DNA of 64,000 nucleotides from CAZGRP01 sp964527995 (GTDB taxonomy: Bacteria; Zhuqueibacterota; Zhuqueibacteria; Oceanimicrobiales; CAZGRP01). The stretch's first letter is position 1, and every line of letters starts with the position of its first letter. The DNA is taken from the NCBI GenBank assembly GCA_964527995.1, contig CAZGRP010000002.1, positions 62,001 to 126,000 on the forward strand. The letters are read 5' to 3'. Of the stretch, positions 61,209-64,000 are shown in pieces. The notes beneath the pieces are model-generated. The model was not told the origin of the DNA, did no database searches, and saw only the letters and a list, made by a program, of their open reading frames with translations. The position numbers and the translations under genes were made by a program.

Positions 61209-62891
61209 ATGCGAATCCCGCGACTTGACAAAAGCTACCGGAATCTGCGCCGCTACCGGCAAATCGTTGCCGTGCTCGTGAAGTATGGCTTCGCCGAGGT
61301 CGTTCATCGCATGAACCTGGCGCCCTATCTGCAGATGGGACGCCGGATCATCCGCAAGAAGCCACTCGAAACCTACCAGTTGTCGGCGGCTGCAAGGCTG
61401 CGGCTGGCGCTCGAGGAGCTCGGGCCGACTTTCATCAAACTCGGTCAGGTGCTGAGCACACGTTCGGTGTTGATCCCGGCTGAATTCGTCGAAGAGCTGG
61501 CCAGGCTGCAGGACAGGGTGACGCCGTTGCCGTTCGACCAGATCCGCCCCCTCGTGGAGGCGGAACTCGGGGCGCAGATTCCGGCGAAGTTCGAGTGGTT
61601 CGACGATCGTGCCATCGCCTCGGCCTCGTTGGCTCAGGTGCACCGGGCACGCACCAGAGATGGCCGAGACGTGGTGGTCAAGGTGCAGCGACCCGAAATC
61701 GAGCGTCTGATCCGCACCGATATGGACATCCTGCTTGATTTCGCCCAGCTCCTTGAGCGCCACATTCCGGAAAGCCGTCAATTCGAGCCAGAAGGGCTGG
61801 TTCATGAGCTGGCGCGGTCCACGCTGCGCGAAATCGACTTCGTCTATGAGGGGCGAAACATCGAGCGCTTTGCGCGCAACTTCGAGGGGCATGACGAAGT
61901 CTACGTGCCAGCAGTGTTCTGGGATCTGACGACTCATCGAGTGCTGACCACAGAGTTCGTGGAGGGGATCAAGATCTCTGATGTCGAGGCATTGAAATCC
62001 GCCGGCCTCGATCTCAAGGAGGTGGCTCGCGTCGGCGCGAAATTCATCCTCAAGCAGGTCTTTGAAGACGGTTTCTTCCACGCAGACCCACACCCGGGCA
62101 ACCTGTTTATTCGACCCGGACCAGTGATCGTGCCGGTGGACTTCGGTATGATGGGGCGACTCGATTCGGAGCTGATGGATGAGCTGTCCGACATGCTGAT
62201 CGGCGTCATTCGCAAGGATACCGATCTGATCGTTCAGGCGCTGATCCATCTTGGAAGCTTTCCCGCTGACCGGGACCCGCGGCCGTTGCGCTTCGAGATC
62301 TCCGAGTTCATCGATCGATACTACGGCCTGCCTCTGCGCCAACTCGACCTGAAGGCGATTCTGGCTGAAGTGTGGGAGGTCGTGCGCCGTTTCCAGCTGC
62401 GGGTGCCACCCAATCTGATGCTGCTCATGAAGACACTCGGCACCTACGACGACCTGGGTCGCAAGCTCTATCCGGAGTTCGACCTGCTGGCCGTAACCCG
62501 ACCGTACGTTCGCCGCCTTCTCTGGAGGCGGCTGGCTCCCGGCGACCTGGCTTATCAGGCGGTGAAGACCTTGCGCGATACCTATAGTCTCCTCCGCGTC
62601 CTGCCGCGCGAGCTTGAGATGGTGATGAGAAGGCTCAGCCGCGGCCAGATGGGCGTCGAGCTGCGCCACGTCGGCCTCGAAAAGCTGATTGTGGAGATCG
62701 ACCGGACCTCGAACCGCATTTCCTTCAGTTTGATCATCGCCGCTCTCATCGTCGGTTCGTCGCTCATCCTCAGCCTTGAGACCGGCCCGGTGTTCTTGGG
62801 CTATCCGCTCTTTGGATTGTTGGGCTTTCTTTTTGCCGCCCTGTTGGGAGTCTGGCTGGTCATTGCCATCCTGCGATCGGGGCGGTTGTAG
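61209..62891 (+). CDS. UbiB/ABC1-family atypical kinase
   Basis: 560 residues. The ABC1/ADCK/UbiB family assists ubiquinone and related isoprenoid lipid synthesis through an unusual kinase fold. Signature KxGQ in PTFIKLGQVLSTR, the Ala-rich loop ASASLAQVHRAR with DVVVKVQRPE, FFHADPHPGNLFI (catalytic Asp) and PVDFGMMGRL (metal site) are present. Two membrane helices close the protein (about 505-555). No ubi or men genes are in the window. It starts 23 bases after the HAD gene. Confidence 0.94.
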   Translation: MRIPRLDKSYRNLRRYRQIVAVLVKYGFAEVVHRMNLAPYLQMGRRIIRKKPLETYQLSAAARLRLALEELGPTFIKLGQVLSTRSVLIPAEFVEELARLQDRVTPLPFDQIRPLVEAELGAQIPAKFEWFDDRAIASASLAQVHRARTRDGRDVVVKVQRPEIERLIRTDMDILLDFAQLLERHIPESRQFEPEGLVHELARSTLREIDFVYEGRNIERFARNFEGHDEVYVPAVFWDLTTHRVLTTEFVEGIKISDVEALKSAGLDLKEVARVGAKFILKQVFEDGFFHADPHPGNLFIRPGPVIVPVDFGMMGRLDSELMDELSDMLIGVIRKDTDLIVQALIHLGSFPADRDPRPLRFEISEFIDRYYGLPLRQLDLKAILAEVWEVVRRFQLRVPPNLMLLMKTLGTYDDLGRKLYPEFDLLAVTRPYVRRLLWRRLAPGDLAYQAVKTLRDTYSLLRVLPRELEMVMRRLSRGQMGVELRHVGLEKLIVEIDRTSNRISFSLIIAALIVGSSLILSLETGPVFLGYPLFGLLGFLFAALLGVWLVIAILRSGRL

Positions 62892-62928
62892 CTCTTCAAG
62901 TAAACGAACGGACAAGGTGTATAACCGA

Positions 62929-64000
62929 GTGAAGCAGCTGCCACACGAACATCTTCTTCGCCGTGTGGGTGAAGTCGGCGACCAGCGAGGTGAGGAGGTA
63001 TACGCCGTGGGGGGCTACGTGCGCGACTGGCTGCTCGGAAAGGCCGTCAAGGACATCGACTTTGTGGTCGTCGGAGACGGCCCTGGCTTTGCTCGTGCTG
63101 TGGCGAAGCGGCTGTCTCCGAGTACGGTGACAGTCTACAAGAGCTTTGGAACGGCCATGGTCCGCTATCGGGACTACCAGCTCGAATTCGTCGGTGCTCG
63201 CAGAGAAAGCTACCGCGGCGACTCCCGCAAGCCGATGGTGGAGCCGGCGGATCTGCAGGCCGATCTGGCACGGCGCGATTTTACCATCAACGCCATGGCC
63301 ATCGCTTTGAACCGATCGAACTTTGGGCAGCTCGTTGACCCATTCAACGGCCTCAAGGATCTGAAACGCAAATTGATCCGTACGCCTCTCGATCCGGTGG
63401 AGACGTTCAAGGACGATCCACTGCGCATCATGCGGGCGATTCGGTTCGCCACCTGGCTCGAGCTGAAAATCGAGCAGCAGACCCTGGAAGCCATCCGGCG
63501 GATGCGTGACCGCCTGAAAATCATCTCGCAGGAACGCATCACAGATGAGTTCCTGAAAATCTTGCTCGCTCAGCGGCCGTCACGCGGCTTGCTGCTGATG
63601 GAGGAGACGGGAGTGCTGGAATTGATCTTCCCCGAGCTGGTGGCCATGAAAGGAGTGGAGGAACGCCGCGGATATCACCACAAGGACGTGTTTTTTCATA
63701 CATTGCAGGTTCTGGATAATGTCGCGGTCGCTTCCGACAAACTGGAGTTGCGCTTTGCCGCGCTGGTACACGACATCGGCAAGCCGCGGACCAAACAGTT
63801 CCTCGACAGCAAGGGCTGGACATTCCATGGTCACGAGGAGGTGGGAGCACGGATGTTGCCACGCATCGGTCGTCGCCTGCGTTTGCCGAATGACATGATC
63901 GAGTACGCCCAGAAGCTCACCCGGCTTCATCTGCGTCCCATTGCCCTGACCGAAGAGGACGTCACCGATTCCGCCTACCGGCGCCTTTTGGTGCAGGCTG
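62929..64000 (+). CDS. CCA-adding-type tRNA nucleotidyltransferase with HD domain, cut by window end
   Basis: The frame is open from GTG 62929 (AAGGTG nine bases upstream; GTG 62917 also possible) to the window end; 357 residues visible. Class II nucleotidyltransferase: VGGYVRDWLLGK, metal Asp pair in DIDFVVVGDG, RRDFTINAMA, then DPLRIMRAIRFAT and a C-terminal HD domain (HHKDVFFHTLQVLD ... LVHDIGKPRTKQF). It is either a tRNA CCA-adding enzyme or a poly(A) polymerase; the HD domain favours the former. The stop codon is outside. Confidence 0.9.
   Translation, partial: MKQLPHEHLLRRVGEVGDQRGEEVYAVGGYVRDWLLGKAVKDIDFVVVGDGPGFARAVAKRLSPSTVTVYKSFGTAMVRYRDYQLEFVGARRESYRGDSRKPMVEPADLQADLARRDFTINAMAIALNRSNFGQLVDPFNGLKDLKRKLIRTPLDPVETFKDDPLRIMRAIRFATWLELKIEQQTLEAIRRMRDRLKIISQERITDEFLKILLAQRPSRGLLLMEETGVLELIFPELVAMKGVEERRGYHHKDVFFHTLQVLDNVAVASDKLELRFAALVHDIGKPRTKQFLDSKGWTFHGHEEVGARMLPRIGRRLRLPNDMIEYAQKLTRLHLRPIALTEEDVTDSAYRRLLVQA

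Noticed and set aside
61143..62915. 590-codon minus-strand frame
   Set aside because: Antisense to the UbiB-like gene.
1..64000. CRISPR arrays, insertion sequences, prophage
   Set aside because: No regularly spaced repeats and no transposase, integrase or phage gene seen.

Overview
The window is about 60% GC, densely coded and almost wholly chromosomal housekeeping. I see no tRNA, rRNA, CRISPR array, transposase, integrase or phage gene. The organism is Gram-negative: it has ExbB/ExbD/TonB-type energisers, a lipobox lipoprotein, LysM and TolB-like envelope proteins, and a membrane cytochrome bc-type complex. The YbeY variant (third zinc ligand Asp, as I recall from Bacteroidetes), Ino1 and the general gene style suggest an uncultured FCB-group-like lineage (KSB1, Zixibacteria or Gemmatimonadota neighbourhood). 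That placement is inference only. Promoter-like sites are clear sigma70 type (TTGACT/TTGACA, mostly 17 bp, TATATT-like), and TTG starts with good Shine-Dalgarno sites are frequent.

Layout. 1-7250: a large TPR protein, a small secreted protein, and an ExbB / ExbD / ExbD / AgmX-TonB-like set, i.e. a proton-driven trans-envelope machine, closed by a terminator. 7250-7605: a 350-base hairpin-rich non-coding stretch before aspS. 9390-16020: aspS, a coiled-coil lipoprotein, a LysM protein, then phoH, a 7TM-HD phosphodiesterase, ybeY and a CorC-like protein. 16240-23730: a polytopic membrane protein, a GalT-like protein with an altered active site, a TolB-like propeller, a DUF835-PAS-GAF histidine kinase on the minus strand, an alpha/beta hydrolase and an unknown helical protein. 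23840-26680: greA (minus), mutY, clpS and an SDR. 26840-33170: a small ORF, then aceE, E2 and lpd (pyruvate dehydrogenase), meeting a minus-strand sod whose stop codon shares a CTAG with the lpd stop.

33400-43540: glnA, then a respiratory locus: split cytochrome b (N and C parts), an eight-heme cytochrome c on a coiled-coil stalk, a cupredoxin-like lipoprotein, a copper-type P-ATPase and a Rieske protein. 43650-47570: a tiny membrane protein, two overlapping glgC genes (the first lacking catalytic residues) and a third sugar-nucleotidyltransferase. 47730-50670: an aldehyde dehydrogenase and lysine 6-aminotransferase (lysine to 2-aminoadipate). 50690-53780: rsmI, a CDP-alcohol phosphatidyltransferase, panD and inositol-3-phosphate synthase, pointing to inositol phospholipids. 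53900-64000: MATE transporter, tmk, CtpA-type protease, ppdK, MtnX-like HAD phosphatase, UbiB-like kinase and a CCA-adding-type nucleotidyltransferase cut by the window end.

No single spectacular new system is obvious. The most distinctive observations are two cases of paralogue asymmetry (ExbD with Asp to Asn next to an intact ExbD; GlgC with dead catalytic motifs next to an intact GlgC), the GalT-like protein with HAYAH in place of HxHxQ, the octaheme/cupredoxin/Rieske locus, the structured region before aspS, and inverted repeats placed on promoter cores.
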